Assembly: GCF_011752815.1 (NCBI RefSeq)
Contig: NZ_VWWV01000001.1
Coordinates: forward strand, 1,364,001 to 1,428,000
Direction: 5' to 3'
DNA: 64,000 nucleotides
DNA from: Enterobacter sp. Cy-643
GTDB taxonomy: Bacteria; Pseudomonadota; Gammaproteobacteria; Enterobacterales; Enterobacteriaceae
Below, in pieces: positions 25,331-34,814 of the stretch. A program made the translations under genes and the position numbers. Each line of letters opens with the position of its first letter. Within the stretch, counting starts at the first letter, position 1. The notes under the pieces are model-generated. The model was not told where the DNA came from. It did not search any database and saw only the letters and a list, made by a program, of their open reading frames with translations.

Positions 25331-26254
25331 ATGATGAAAGAGAACGCTGAATTTATTTGCGACAGGGGCGAGTCGCCTTTTATTCCGGGTTTCCAGCTGA
25401 TGGACGTAGCGCTGGAAAACGGGATAACCCTGCGCGCCGCCGTGGGCGGGCAGGGAGAACCGTTAGTTTTACTGCATGGCCACCCGCAGAACCACGTGAC
25501 CTGGCGTAAAATCGCGCCAGTTCTGGCACAGCATTTCACCGTCATCATGCCGGACATCCGCGGCTATGGCGACAGCGCTAAGCCCGCCAGCGACGAAGTT
25601 CACCGCCGCTATTCCAAACGAGAGATGGCGAAAGATATTGTCCTGCTGGTGGCGCGGCTCGGTTTCCAGGACGGTTTTGCTTTTATGGGGCACGATCGCG
25701 GGGCGCGGGTCGGGCATCGCCTGGCGCTGGATTACCCGGCGCAGGTTAAGCGCAGCATTTTTATTGATATCGCCCCGACGGCAACCATGTATGCGCGGAC
25801 GGACAAAACCTTTGCTACCCGCTATTTCTGGTGGTTTTTCCTGATCCAGCCTTCGCCCGTGCCGGAAAAAATGATCGCTGCCGATCCGGCATTTTTCCTG
25901 CGTAAACATATTGATGGCCAGCTTAAAACCCCGGGCGCAACGGAACCCGAAGTGTTTGCCGAGTACCTGCGCTGTTACCAGGATCCAGATACGCTGCACG
26001 CCATCTGCGAAGATTACCGCGCCTCGGCTACCATCGACCTTGAAGATGATGAAGCCGACAAGCATCTGCGCATTACCCCCCCTTTGCTGGTGCTGTGGGG
26101 AGAGAAAGGCACCGTAGGCCAGCTTTATGATGTGCCCGCAACCTGGCGGGAAAAAGCGCTGGACGTTCGCGGGCGAGCCATGCCCTGCGGGCACAGTCCA
26201 CAAGAGGAGTGTCCTGATGAGCTGCTGAGCGCTATTATGCCTTTCTTAACCTGA
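25331..26254 (+). CDS. Alpha/beta hydrolase, haloacetate-dehalogenase/epoxide-hydrolase type
   Basis: A 307-residue hydrolase using an aspartate nucleophile: G-H-D-R-G-A-R-V-G-H-R with Asp122, Arg123 and Arg126, acid Asp146 and base His288. H-G-H-P-Q-N and D-I-R-G-Y-G-D-S match fluoroacetate dehalogenases, as does the F-F-L-I-Q-P-x-P-x-P-E-K stretch. The His-Trp pair that binds fluoride in those enzymes is Trp-Trp here (167-168), so fluoroacetate activity is doubtful. It is 6 bp after the leuD-like gene and in the same operon, so it may feed or drain the dehydratase pathway. Confidence 0.82.
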   Translation: MMKENAEFICDRGESPFIPGFQLMDVALENGITLRAAVGGQGEPLVLLHGHPQNHVTWRKIAPVLAQHFTVIMPDIRGYGDSAKPASDEVHRRYSKREMAKDIVLLVARLGFQDGFAFMGHDRGARVGHRLALDYPAQVKRSIFIDIAPTATMYARTDKTFATRYFWWFFLIQPSPVPEKMIAADPAFFLRKHIDGQLKTPGATEPEVFAEYLRCYQDPDTLHAICEDYRASATIDLEDDEADKHLRITPPLLVLWGEKGTVGQLYDVPATWREKALDVRGRAMPCGHSPQEECPDELLSAIMPFLT

Positions 26255-26273
26255 CCCGGAAGATGGCATCCCG

Positions 26274-27209
26274 ATGAGCCCTAACGAAAACCCTCGCGCC
26301 GCCTGGCCGCTGATTGAAGATTTGAATGTCTTTATCACCGTGGTTCGCAAAGAAAGCTTTGCCAACGCGGCGGCGGAGCTGGGGCTTTCTCCGTCTTATG
26401 TCAGTAAACGCATCGCGCTGCTGGAAAAGAGCCTGGGGATGCGGCTGTTCCACCGCAGCGCCCGGTCGATTCATTTAACCACCGACGGCCATAAAGCGCT
26501 GAGTGGGGCGCTTGCGGTTCTGGAGAGCATGGGCGATTTTGTTTCGGGGCTTGCCGCCTGGCGGGACACTCTCGAAGGCAATATTCAGATGAGCTGCTCG
26601 TTTGGTTTTGGCTCAACGTATATGCCGGATGCACTTTCAGCGCTGGCGGAACGCTATCCGGCGCTGAATATCAAGCTAACGCTGACGGACAGAGTCGTTG
26701 ATTTGCCAGAAGAGGGCGTTGATATAGAGATTCGCGTGGGTGACGATATCAAAGACCTGTATATCACCCGGCAGCTCTCCACCAACAACCGCGTATTGTG
26801 CGCGTCACCTGCCTACCTGGCAAAATACGGGACGCCGGAAAAAATCGCCGATCTTAAATCCCATAAATGCCTCGTTATTCAGGAACGCAGCGCCCAGTTC
26901 GGCATGTGGCCTTTAACCAACGGTGAGGAGAGCGTACAGGTTCACGTCAGCAGCCAGCTTTCCTCCAATAACGGCAGCGTGGCATTAAGCTGGGCGCTGA
27001 AGGGCCACGGCATTATTTTGCGTTCTCAATGGGAAGTGCAGCGTCACATTGCCCGCGACGAGCTGGTGCAAATTTTGCCGGCGTGGCACCAGCCCGCCAA
27101 TATTTGGGCGGTTTATTCTAACCGTACCAGTGGCTCGGCGAAGCTAAAGGTTTGCATTGATTTTCTGGTGGATTATTTTCAGCGTTTCCCGCCGGTGGCA
27201 GGGCATTAA
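26274..27209 (+). CDS. LysR family transcriptional regulator (DmlR-like)
   Basis: A 311-residue LysR protein. The winged helix is at 12-72 (F-A-N-A-A-A-E-L-G-L-S-P-S-Y-V-S-K-R-I) and the effector domain at about 100-300. It resembles DmlR, the D-malate-responsive regulator. It lies 19 bp after the hydrolase gene, in the same direction, so it is probably the last gene of the leuC2-leuD2-hydrolase operon and its regulator. A malate-like effector would suit a hydro-lyase operon (inference). Confidence 0.88.
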   Translation: MSPNENPRAAWPLIEDLNVFITVVRKESFANAAAELGLSPSYVSKRIALLEKSLGMRLFHRSARSIHLTTDGHKALSGALAVLESMGDFVSGLAAWRDTLEGNIQMSCSFGFGSTYMPDALSALAERYPALNIKLTLTDRVVDLPEEGVDIEIRVGDDIKDLYITRQLSTNNRVLCASPAYLAKYGTPEKIADLKSHKCLVIQERSAQFGMWPLTNGEESVQVHVSSQLSSNNGSVALSWALKGHGIILRSQWEVQRHIARDELVQILPAWHQPANIWAVYSNRTSGSAKLKVCIDFLVDYFQRFPPVAGH

Positions 27210-27241
27210 AATAGTGAACCATGGAAAATCAACCTCAGTGA

Positions 27242-27410
27242 TTACGCGATCTCAATGCCGGAATACTGCGCGCAAGCGGCAAATAAACGCTGTTGAAGAA
27301 CGAGATCGGAGGCGTCTTTAACCGCGTTGCTGATGCCCCTGGGCAACTAAACGCTGAGCGGCCATTTTCCCCAGACCATCGGCCGAGCCAGTAATAAAAA
27401 TCCTTGCCAT
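27242..27410 (-). pseudogene. Decayed SDR oxidoreductase, N- and C-terminal ends only
   Basis: On the minus strand the sequence begins with GGAGGT and an ATG at 27410 encoding MARIFITGSADGLGKMAAQR, a classical SDR cofactor-binding start. It soon jumps, out of frame, to a tail reading D-A-S-D-L-V-L-Q-Q-R-L-F-A-A-C with stop at 27242, which fits an SDR C-terminus. The middle of the gene (roughly 600 bp) is missing. It is a deletion remnant, too short to be functional. Confidence 0.7.
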
Positions 27411-27554
27411 TGATAACCTCCAGGAATGAAAGATGAATACGTACTGAGGGTATAGATTTCTGTAAAATAAAACATATTCACTCAGGTGTGTGTCCGATTA
27501 TGCTTTATGGATAAACGTAACTCTCCGTCGTTCACCGGTAAGGATGCAGAATTA

Positions 27555-28349
27555 ATGAAAAGAAGCGGGATCGCGGCTCTGGTTTCTGCCGGCTTCAAAC
27601 AAGGTGCAATCCTGACAGGGATCTTTATGCTGGTGGGCTGCGCGCGTTCGGACGCGCTATGGGGCGTGGTCGATAAGGTATGCATGACTAACTATCAGCA
27701 AACCAGCAGCCCGGCGCCGTGCCAGCAGATCTACATGCCTGAAGGGAAGGCTCACGGCTTTAGCGTTATTCAGAACCCGCGTTACCCCTACCATTTTATT
27801 CTGGTTCCCACGGCGAAGATGACCGGTATCGAAAGCCCGGCGCTGGCAGCCGCGGGGCGCACGGACTATTTCGGCTATGCCTGGCTCATGCGCCGTCTTT
27901 TAGCCTGGCAGTACGGCGCTCCGGTGCCTGACGACAAGCTTGGTCTGGCGCTTAACTCGGCCTATGGCCGCAGCCAAAACCAGCTGCACATTCATCTGAC
28001 CTGCCTGCGGGAAGACGTCAGGCGACAAATGCTGGCTGAACGTCCCTTTATCACGGAGGAATGGCGGCCATTGCCCGATAAACTCCTGCGTTACACCTGG
28101 TATGCGCGACGGGTGATGCAGCCGACGGTGATGGGAATTGACCCCATTCACAGCGTCGCCAGCTATTTTCATTTAACGCCAGAACAGCTGGCAGAGTGGG
28201 GCGTGGCCGTTATTCCAACCGTTTACGGCGATCGGAAAGGGTTTATTTTGCTGACCACCAAACGCGGCTGGGATCGCAATAATCGGGCCTCGGTGGAAGC
28301 GTTGCTGGATAAAGAGTGTGCCATTTTACCGCCTATATCTTCCCGCTGA
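27555..28349 (+). CDS. cdh: CDP-diacylglycerol diphosphatase
   Basis: About 264 residues matching E. coli Cdh: A-I/L-N-S-x-x-G-R-x-Q-N-x-x-H-I-H-x-x-C (histidine-triad-like active site N-Q-L-H-I-H-L-T-C), W-L/R-P-L-P and the late L-L-T-T-K-R. It hydrolyses CDP-diacylglycerol to phosphatidate and CMP in the inner membrane. The N-terminus has a hydrophobic segment with M-L-V-G-C, possibly a lipobox. The start at 27555 has AAGGA 10 bases upstream; in-frame alternatives exist at 27486 and 27507. It is the last gene before the AT-rich island. Confidence 0.9.
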   Translation: MKRSGIAALVSAGFKQGAILTGIFMLVGCARSDALWGVVDKVCMTNYQQTSSPAPCQQIYMPEGKAHGFSVIQNPRYPYHFILVPTAKMTGIESPALAAAGRTDYFGYAWLMRRLLAWQYGAPVPDDKLGLALNSAYGRSQNQLHIHLTCLREDVRRQMLAERPFITEEWRPLPDKLLRYTWYARRVMQPTVMGIDPIHSVASYFHLTPEQLAEWGVAVIPTVYGDRKGFILLTTKRGWDRNNRASVEALLDKECAILPPISSR

Positions 28350-29052
28350 AGCGCCATATATTCAGCCGTTTTTCGGACGTGAACTATTGAGTAATGTTTG
28401 GATCGGACAACCCGAATTCAGGTTTGAAAATGGGATCATGATAATTCGATCCCATTCGGAGAAGTTCGTCAGCGCCGTGGCGGCTATCAAGTAAACAGAT
28501 GGGTGCCCACGGACAAGCATCCGGAAAGTGCAAAAATAGATGAATATACGGCCAGTATGATTAACAGTTTCATTCGTCGCTCAGCTATCTAAAAAAGCGA
28601 AACACAGCCGCTTAGTGCAGCCACAGAACATAACAAAAATAATCCGCACGCCAATTTTCTACAGATACACACCATTCATACCTCACGCTAAAATTTCACC
28701 CAGCATGACAGAGGGGTATCAAGAAGCTATCAATACAAAATGTAGAAACACTCAAGATCGGGATCGTGTCAGGGATTGTTGTGTACATTGCAGACCCAAC
28801 GCACGGCTGCCGACAAAGGAAGACAGCGCACAGTCAGCGAGCTTTGACTGAAGCCATTCATGCTGGCCAGAGACCCAGATTTCACCATACCGTATATTGG
28901 TGCGCATAATGTATATTATGTTAAATAACCTCCATAGGTCTATTACTTCATGATTCACTGGCTCAGCTACAAAAATCAACATGTTGGGAATTTTGACATA
29001 CCTCCCTTTTATTGCGTTAGGTCTATCGTACATTTACTTCACCTCATTCTGA
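28350..29052. other. Gene-poor junction between cdh and the recombinase operon
   Basis: No convincing complete gene is seen in these 700 bp. A coding-like remnant at about 28380-28592 reads in two frames (one ends at the TAA near 28491, the other at the TAA near 28590), as expected of a frameshifted gene, but I cannot name it. Composition drops from GC-rich to AT-rich across the segment, so the left edge of the island probably lies here. CATAAT-GTAT-ATTATG (28905-28920) is a palindrome upstream of the first recombinase gene. Confidence 0.5.
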
Positions 29053-30441
29053 ATGTTGGGTGTTTCTATGTACTCACTTTCCCAGATTGTAAGTTCAAAG
29101 GGCCGACGGCGCTGGATTCTGATGGATGTAACCATCTGTTTACCCGCACTTTATCCGTTAAGGTATGTAGTTGACCATCTGGAGTATCGCTCACCCTCGA
29201 CTCAATCAGCCTCCCTCCAAGCAATTAAGTTTTTTTATGATTTTTGGTTCATCAAGCACAGAACTACATTCTGCTATAGCTTTTACTTCTCCGGACATGA
29301 CCCTGCAATCGCTATTCATGAGATGACTGACTTTTTTCAATATTTAGAAAATGGTCGCCTAGTCAGCTTCGCACCACGAGCACTGCCATTTAAACATTCT
29401 AGCTGCATGACAAATGCCTCTAGAGTACGTGCCGTGATTAGATTCATAGGCTACCTAATCGCTACCTATGTATCTCCGTACTATCGAAATGAAACGCCCA
29501 AAGAATTGTCTCGTTATGCATCCCGTCTCAATACTCGCTTGCTGATATGCAAAGATGAGTTTAAAACTCTGGAAAGAAGCAATCAGCGGTATTATTCTCG
29601 AGTCACTCAAGGATTTCAGAGTATGACTGGTGATATGGTTGAAAATGTATATCGCATAGTCGTACCAAGTTCAAAACATAAAAATAATTTTCTAAACCCC
29701 TTCCCTTCTGGATTCATTCAGTTTCGCAATTATTTAATTATGCGGTTAATGCTCAACTATGGACTGCGTGTTGGTGAGCTGTTATTGCTAGAATGCGTGT
29801 CGGTAAAAGCTAGTATCAAAGGAGATAAATTTAGCTTAATCATTAGTATGCCTCGTAATATGACAGATCCAAGAATACATGCCCCATCATTAAAAAATGA
29901 GTACTCACATCGAGTTTTGGAACTAGACAAAGTAGATTATGAATTTCTCATGATTTATATGCAAAAAATACGAAAAAAATCAACGACTCATAACTTCATA
30001 TTTGCATCGAGCCAAAACCCTGAAAGCCCTTTATCCTATAATGCAGTACATTTGATTTTCTCTGAGGTAGATAAGGTTTTTTCACTTAACTATCCTGAAT
30101 GCAAATCAGCAGAACGCTTTGATGCTCTAATGAAATTTACACCTCATATTACACGACATACATGGGCTTACTTAACTATAAAGAAACTATATCATTTGAA
30201 AAATAAAAGATTCAATGGCTCTGGTAATAATCTCGCCAAAAACTCACTCTCAATGGGGGGGATGGATGAGGCAAAAGAGGCTCTCCGTTTGCTTGGCGGT
30301 TGGAGCATAAAAAGCCAAATGCCTGATCTTTACGCCAAAAGATTTTTATCTGAGCAAGCTAATGCAGCAAACATCCAGCGATTATTGCAACATGACTCTG
30401 ATTTCGATTGCTTAATAAAGGAGTTGTTAAATGGAGATTAA
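29053..30441 (+). CDS. Tyrosine recombinase 1 of trio
   Basis: A 462-residue site-specific recombinase. The C-terminal catalytic set is visible: Arg I in Y-G-L-R-V-G-E-L-L (about residue 240), H-I-T-R-H-T-W-A (His/Arg box, about 370), a Trp in L-L-G-G-W-S at the second His position and nucleophile Tyr in M-P-D-L-Y-A-K-R-F. The first 200 residues would be the arm and core-binding region. The start could also be the ATG at 29068. Its 3' end overlaps recombinase 2 by 11 bp, so the genes are co-translated. Confidence 0.85.
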   Translation: MLGVSMYSLSQIVSSKGRRRWILMDVTICLPALYPLRYVVDHLEYRSPSTQSASLQAIKFFYDFWFIKHRTTFCYSFYFSGHDPAIAIHEMTDFFQYLENGRLVSFAPRALPFKHSSCMTNASRVRAVIRFIGYLIATYVSPYYRNETPKELSRYASRLNTRLLICKDEFKTLERSNQRYYSRVTQGFQSMTGDMVENVYRIVVPSSKHKNNFLNPFPSGFIQFRNYLIMRLMLNYGLRVGELLLLECVSVKASIKGDKFSLIISMPRNMTDPRIHAPSLKNEYSHRVLELDKVDYEFLMIYMQKIRKKSTTHNFIFASSQNPESPLSYNAVHLIFSEVDKVFSLNYPECKSAERFDALMKFTPHITRHTWAYLTIKKLYHLKNKRFNGSGNNLAKNSLSMGGMDEAKEALRLLGGWSIKSQMPDLYAKRFLSEQANAANIQRLLQHDSDFDCLIKELLNGD

Positions 30442-31981
30442 GCCTAACACACTTCTCTTGCAAGGTTCTGGAATGTATGATCAGAATCTCTCTTCAAAAT
30501 TAAAATCTTTAGTTATTCCCGGAATTATTTTTTTGAAATCCTGCAGCGATTTTGATGATAAGCATATTCATAATGAGGGAGATGAATGGCTTTTTTATTA
30601 CTCAGGAAGTAAGCGGTATGTTTATTTTAAGCTTGATGAGTTAACAAATACGCTCTTGAAGTATTTTTGTTTCAAATATGCTTCAACGATGTTCCCAACA
30701 GCCTTACCAATACTGTCACATCATTGGACACAAGCATTCAGTTACTGCAGAGGAAATGGCGGTTTTACATTACTTATATTGCGACAGTATATAGAAAGTA
30801 ATGACCTCGATGCCAGGGCCTTCTATTCTATATTATTTGGCTTGAAGATTCTTTGTTCTGAAGAGTTCCCTGGATTTACTTTGGAAGACTATGAGGATCT
30901 TGAGTTTATACCTAGACCAAATGCATATAACTGGGAGATTTATCAGGACATTGACAATCTCCTCGAGCTTTTTGCAAAAAACATGATAAGCAAAGGTTTA
31001 TTTGAAATGGCAACAGCATTGGCCAGGGGTAAGTCTTATGATATTAGAGAGTTAAAACATGCCGCAATACTCGGGTTAAGTTATGTTACTGGGGCTCGTC
31101 CTGTACAGTTGGCAAAGCTAGCTGTTCGAGATTTGCGTATTGATACATGTAATACTAATACTGGGCTAATTCGATATAGTATTCTACTACCCTACGTCAA
31201 ACAGAGACGCCTTACGACCGAGCGTTTACTGCTGGCTATCCCGCCGGAAATTGGTGCGTTAATCAAGCATTATGTAGACAGAGCTCAGTTATTATCTAAT
31301 GACAAAATGTTCGACATGGGGGTGTCCGCCCCTGCTTTTGTCTCTCAGTCTATTAGACAAACCATTTTAAACTTCAGCCCCCCTGATTATCAAACTGCCG
31401 TTGCTCGCGGAGAAGCCGCTCTCCCATCAATCACACCAACTGATTTACGCCACAACGTTGGTCACTCACTGGCTATGCAAGGAGCAAGTGCTGAGGAGAT
31501 TGCTCACATTCTTGGTCATTCATCTCTGGTTGTAGCAAAGCACTACATCTTGGCGACACCTGCCTTGGCATTGATCCGCGCGAAAGCACTAGGCTCTAAC
31601 CCCGTATGGCAAAATATGGTAGCTATGATGCTGACAGGTAAGTTGGTTCCTTCAAAGGAATGGCTTGGTCGACGTGTAGTTGGCATGGTTGGAGATCGAT
31701 TACACTATGAGATTGGTGGTTGTGCGAGAACCGATGACGAATGCCCTTTCAGTGAAGTCCGTTGCTGCTATGGTTGCTTATATTACCGCCCTTTCCTTGA
31801 TGGTCACCACCAGGATGTATTAGATAGCATCTCTAAAGAAGTCGATGAGCTGATAGCGGTGTCAGATAGTGTCGGTAATGCTCACAATCCACTAATTTCT
31901 ATCCACGAGACGACGCAAATAGAAATCAAGTCAGTGATTGCCCGTTGTCATTTGCATAACGTCAAAGGTTGTGGGAAATGA
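30431..31981 (+). CDS. Tyrosine recombinase 2 of trio
   Basis: A 516-residue recombinase. Catalytic features are Arg I in T-G-A-R-P-V-Q, D-L-R-H-N-V-G-H-S-L (Arg-His box, with Thr instead of the first His two residues upstream), I-L-G-H-S-S and the Tyr in A-K-H-Y-I. After the catalytic domain comes a cysteine cluster (G-G-C, E-C-P-F, R-C-C-Y-G-C), possibly metal-binding, which also occurs in large Tn554-type transposases. It overlaps recombinases 1 and 3 by a few bases. Confidence 0.85.
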   Translation: MEIKPNTLLLQGSGMYDQNLSSKLKSLVIPGIIFLKSCSDFDDKHIHNEGDEWLFYYSGSKRYVYFKLDELTNTLLKYFCFKYASTMFPTALPILSHHWTQAFSYCRGNGGFTLLILRQYIESNDLDARAFYSILFGLKILCSEEFPGFTLEDYEDLEFIPRPNAYNWEIYQDIDNLLELFAKNMISKGLFEMATALARGKSYDIRELKHAAILGLSYVTGARPVQLAKLAVRDLRIDTCNTNTGLIRYSILLPYVKQRRLTTERLLLAIPPEIGALIKHYVDRAQLLSNDKMFDMGVSAPAFVSQSIRQTILNFSPPDYQTAVARGEAALPSITPTDLRHNVGHSLAMQGASAEEIAHILGHSSLVVAKHYILATPALALIRAKALGSNPVWQNMVAMMLTGKLVPSKEWLGRRVVGMVGDRLHYEIGGCARTDDECPFSEVRCCYGCLYYRPFLDGHHQDVLDSISKEVDELIAVSDSVGNAHNPLISIHETTQIEIKSVIARCHLHNVKGCGK

Positions 31982-34341
31982 AAAAAAATATAGAGAACTT
32001 TGACACTTTTATCGTAGAACAGAAAGTTTGGTTCGAAGAAAATCTGGCAGCAGATTTTGCAGAATCATGGGATAGTCTTGTCTGGATATGTGGGAAAAAA
32101 GGTTCCGGCTGGTTACGTGGCAATGGTGTTAATGTACTGCGATTTGATGAGATTAACCGGCTAAAAGGAATCGACGAACACCATACTGTATCCGATACTT
32201 ATCAGTTATTTATGAAAGCCATGCTGGTACTCGTCTATCGAGGCAGAAATCGCAGCATTTCCCCTGCAGTTGCTATTGCAACTCTGGTTATTTTGAAACG
32301 CTGGTACTGCGCGCTGATTAAATTAACCGGGCAAACTCATCCCATCTATCTGACTACAGATGTTATACGTAGTGCGATGGATATTATGAGTGCAGCATCC
32401 AGACCAGGTGATCCTAACATAGCCAACTACAAGGGGCGTTGCGTTAAGATTCAAAAATTAGTAAATCATCACGCTTTCACATTGGTAACACTACAATATG
32501 TGTCCGACGAAAATTACACTAACCGGACCAATTTGACCCGGAAAGCCCTGGAAACAATAGCCCTCAAACACAAGGACAGGCTGGATGATACAGCCACTGA
32601 TGGTGACGATACACTTATTACAATTCGAGGATTCCTCAATATCGTGTCACTTATCCAGCGTGTAGAAAACGGCACTGAAAAGATAGCGCTTAATTGCCTT
32701 CTGCTACTCATCATCACGGGTTTTCGTTCAGTTGAAGCATTCAATCTCAGACAGGATGCGTTGGTCAAACGAAAGATAGATAACTCTGACATCAGCAGAC
32801 GTCTACGTGATAAAGGGTTGCCGGATTATTTTCTTGGCATTCGCTACATTGGTGTTAAGGGAGCTGGCGAGCGAACACATTGGGTGGAGCCCTTAGCTGT
32901 TCCTTTAGTTGAAAACATATTCAAATCGGTTAAGTCGCTAACATTTGAGTTACGAAAGCATCTCAAATACTTACGTTCAAAAGGATTTGTTGATTATTTA
33001 CCGGAGGCGGTCAGTGATATTGTAGGTGAACTTGTTGAACTTGATGATATTGTAGAACACATAGCTCAATCCTCATCAGAGCTTCGGGGGCGTGCGGGAT
33101 TACGTGATAAAGCATCAAAAGCGTTAGCGAAACGAGGCTGTATTCCGACTGAAGTCATTCTTTTTCCAGGTAATGAAAAAAGGAAATATTATTCAAAATC
33201 AGACCTTAGTCTTTACCTTAAAAATGAATTTGGTGATAGCAGCGCAAATACCCCCTGTACTCACTCATGGGTAGAAAACGGCAAAAGATTTGAGATTATG
33301 TATGAGGATTTATTGTTCCTTTACCCCAAAGGGTCTATGACGTTAAAGAGAGCATTGGGGCTAAAAGCAACACCTTTACCACTGAGTAATGCTGGCGTAA
33401 ACAAGTTTCTCGGTAACGTTGATGGCTATGCTTCGGTCTTCAGTAAATACAGACTTCTCGAAGATGACGGTCGCCCTACCCAGCTTCGCACTCATATTCC
33501 TCGTCACAATATAAACACTTTTCTCGCTATTGCTGAAATTTCAGACCACTTACAAGCCATGTTGATGGGGCGTGTTGATATTACTCAAAATAAACATTAC
33601 CAGCATCTGGCTCTTAAGGAGCGCCGAAAGGCTGCTTCTCTTATTCCGTTAGTTCCGATCATACAGGAGCAGACAACACCAATTACTATTGACGCTGATA
33701 CACCGCTCGATGCGGTAAAACAAAGTGGTATGATGATATTTAGCAGTACGAAGAATCTGGAAACCAACATAAAGGCGAACCTACATACCTTCGATAATCG
33801 TGACGATGTTGCAGGATTCATTGAGGCGTCGTTAGACGATGGATTATTCGAAGACATAGCCGCTGCGTTCGAAGATATCAGTAAAAATGAAGGGCCATCG
33901 CAAGCGACTGAAATGGTGCATAGGCACGCGGTGCTGCATCCATTGAAATTGGGCTCCTGCATGAGAGACGTAAACTTGTGGGGATGCCCTTATCGAATGA
34001 AGTGTCAGGCATTGAAGCCCTGTGAGCATTTCACGTTAACAGGTCGTATTGATGAATACTCCACAATTGAAGCCAAAGGTCGTGCATTAAACGAGGCTAC
34101 GTTTGCTTTTGAACAGTATACCGCGACCTTTCCGGATAACCAGCTAATGCAGGGCAATATCGAAGAAAATCTAGCACAACTAGATGCCTTAACTAAGCAA
34201 TTACGCAGCCGCTCAAACTCGCTGGAAGCAATCCCCTCTCAGGTGGTCCTGTCCGGAGAGATAAAAGTAGAAGGTGAAATTCGTACTCTGGCTCAACTAT
34301 TTGCCCTCGAGTACCAAAAAATCAAACAAGGAGAAGACTGA
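31978..34341 (+). CDS. Tyrosine recombinase 3 of trio (large)
   Basis: A 787-residue protein. Its catalytic core is Arg I in T-G-F-R-S-V-E-A-F (about 250), H-I-P-R-H-N-I-N-T-F (about 510), M-G-R-V in place of the L-G-H box, and Tyr in N-K-H-Y-Q-H. A C-terminal Cys/His group (G-S-C, W-G-C-P, K-C-Q, P-C-E-H) parallels recombinase 2. The ATG at 31978 overlaps the previous stop as ATGA; a TTG at 31969 is less likely. Long insertions between the catalytic boxes set it apart from ordinary phage integrases. Confidence 0.82.
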   Translation: MKKNIENFDTFIVEQKVWFEENLAADFAESWDSLVWICGKKGSGWLRGNGVNVLRFDEINRLKGIDEHHTVSDTYQLFMKAMLVLVYRGRNRSISPAVAIATLVILKRWYCALIKLTGQTHPIYLTTDVIRSAMDIMSAASRPGDPNIANYKGRCVKIQKLVNHHAFTLVTLQYVSDENYTNRTNLTRKALETIALKHKDRLDDTATDGDDTLITIRGFLNIVSLIQRVENGTEKIALNCLLLLIITGFRSVEAFNLRQDALVKRKIDNSDISRRLRDKGLPDYFLGIRYIGVKGAGERTHWVEPLAVPLVENIFKSVKSLTFELRKHLKYLRSKGFVDYLPEAVSDIVGELVELDDIVEHIAQSSSELRGRAGLRDKASKALAKRGCIPTEVILFPGNEKRKYYSKSDLSLYLKNEFGDSSANTPCTHSWVENGKRFEIMYEDLLFLYPKGSMTLKRALGLKATPLPLSNAGVNKFLGNVDGYASVFSKYRLLEDDGRPTQLRTHIPRHNINTFLAIAEISDHLQAMLMGRVDITQNKHYQHLALKERRKAASLIPLVPIIQEQTTPITIDADTPLDAVKQSGMMIFSSTKNLETNIKANLHTFDNRDDVAGFIEASLDDGLFEDIAAAFEDISKNEGPSQATEMVHRHAVLHPLKLGSCMRDVNLWGCPYRMKCQALKPCEHFTLTGRIDEYSTIEAKGRALNEATFAFEQYTATFPDNQLMQGNIEENLAQLDALTKQLRSRSNSLEAIPSQVVLSGEIKVEGEIRTLAQLFALEYQKIKQGED

Positions 34342-34784
34342 TGCGCGGTAAAGAATTGGATACTCAGATTGAGCATGAGCTCCAGCTTATGTTGATTGAA
34401 GGGTTTGATAAATCTCCAATTTCAGCTAAAAGCTTACACGCCAGACTTAAGTCAAAAGGCATCATCAATGGCGGCTTAAGTACATTAAGTAGCATTGAAC
34501 GAAAACGTCTTATTGCAGCCTATGTCGATCAACAGCTATCTCCCCTAAATCTTCGCCCCAAAGAAAAGCAGCAGTATGTGAATCGTAAGACCCGTCAGGC
34601 TTTGCTTGGTCGTAATCAGCAGCTTCAGGAAGAGAACAAAGAGCTGCGCGAACAGCTAGCACAGAATACCTTGTCATTAATTGAAATTGTCAAAGCGGTA
34701 AAAATCAATACGGTTATACCGGTAGAAAGCCTTCTTGCTCCGCACTTGATCATGGAGCTACACGAAAGGAAAAAAAATCAATGA
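34341..34784 (+). CDS. Small coiled-coil protein of the recombinase operon (TnpC-like by position)
   Basis: A 147-residue protein starting one base into the stop of recombinase 3 (TGATG), with AAGGAG upstream. The N-terminal half is a basic, helix-rich, possibly DNA-binding domain (S-A-K-S-L-H-A-R-L-K-S-K-G). Residues about 95-125 form a coiled coil (R-N-Q-Q-L-Q-E-E-N-K-E-L-R-E-Q-L). In Tn554 a small protein, TnpC, also follows the two recombinases and influences insertion orientation; a similar accessory role is inferred here. It has no recognisable enzyme motif. Confidence 0.65.
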   Translation: MRGKELDTQIEHELQLMLIEGFDKSPISAKSLHARLKSKGIINGGLSTLSSIERKRLIAAYVDQQLSPLNLRPKEKQQYVNRKTRQALLGRNQQLQEENKELREQLAQNTLSLIEIVKAVKINTVIPVESLLAPHLIMELHERKKNQ

Positions 34785-34814
34785 TAGGTATAGCGCTATA
34801 TTTGTACAACAAAG

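Noticed and set aside
25331..26254. Specific call as fluoroacetate dehalogenase
   Set aside because: The His that helps bind fluoride is replaced by Trp, so only the wider haloacid/epoxide hydrolase type is supported.
29053..34784. Naming the recombinase genes gmtY, gmtZ and gmtX (gamma-mobile-trio)
   Set aside because: The resemblance is in concept and layout; I cannot run the profiles and there are three recombinases plus a fourth gene, so symbols were not assigned.
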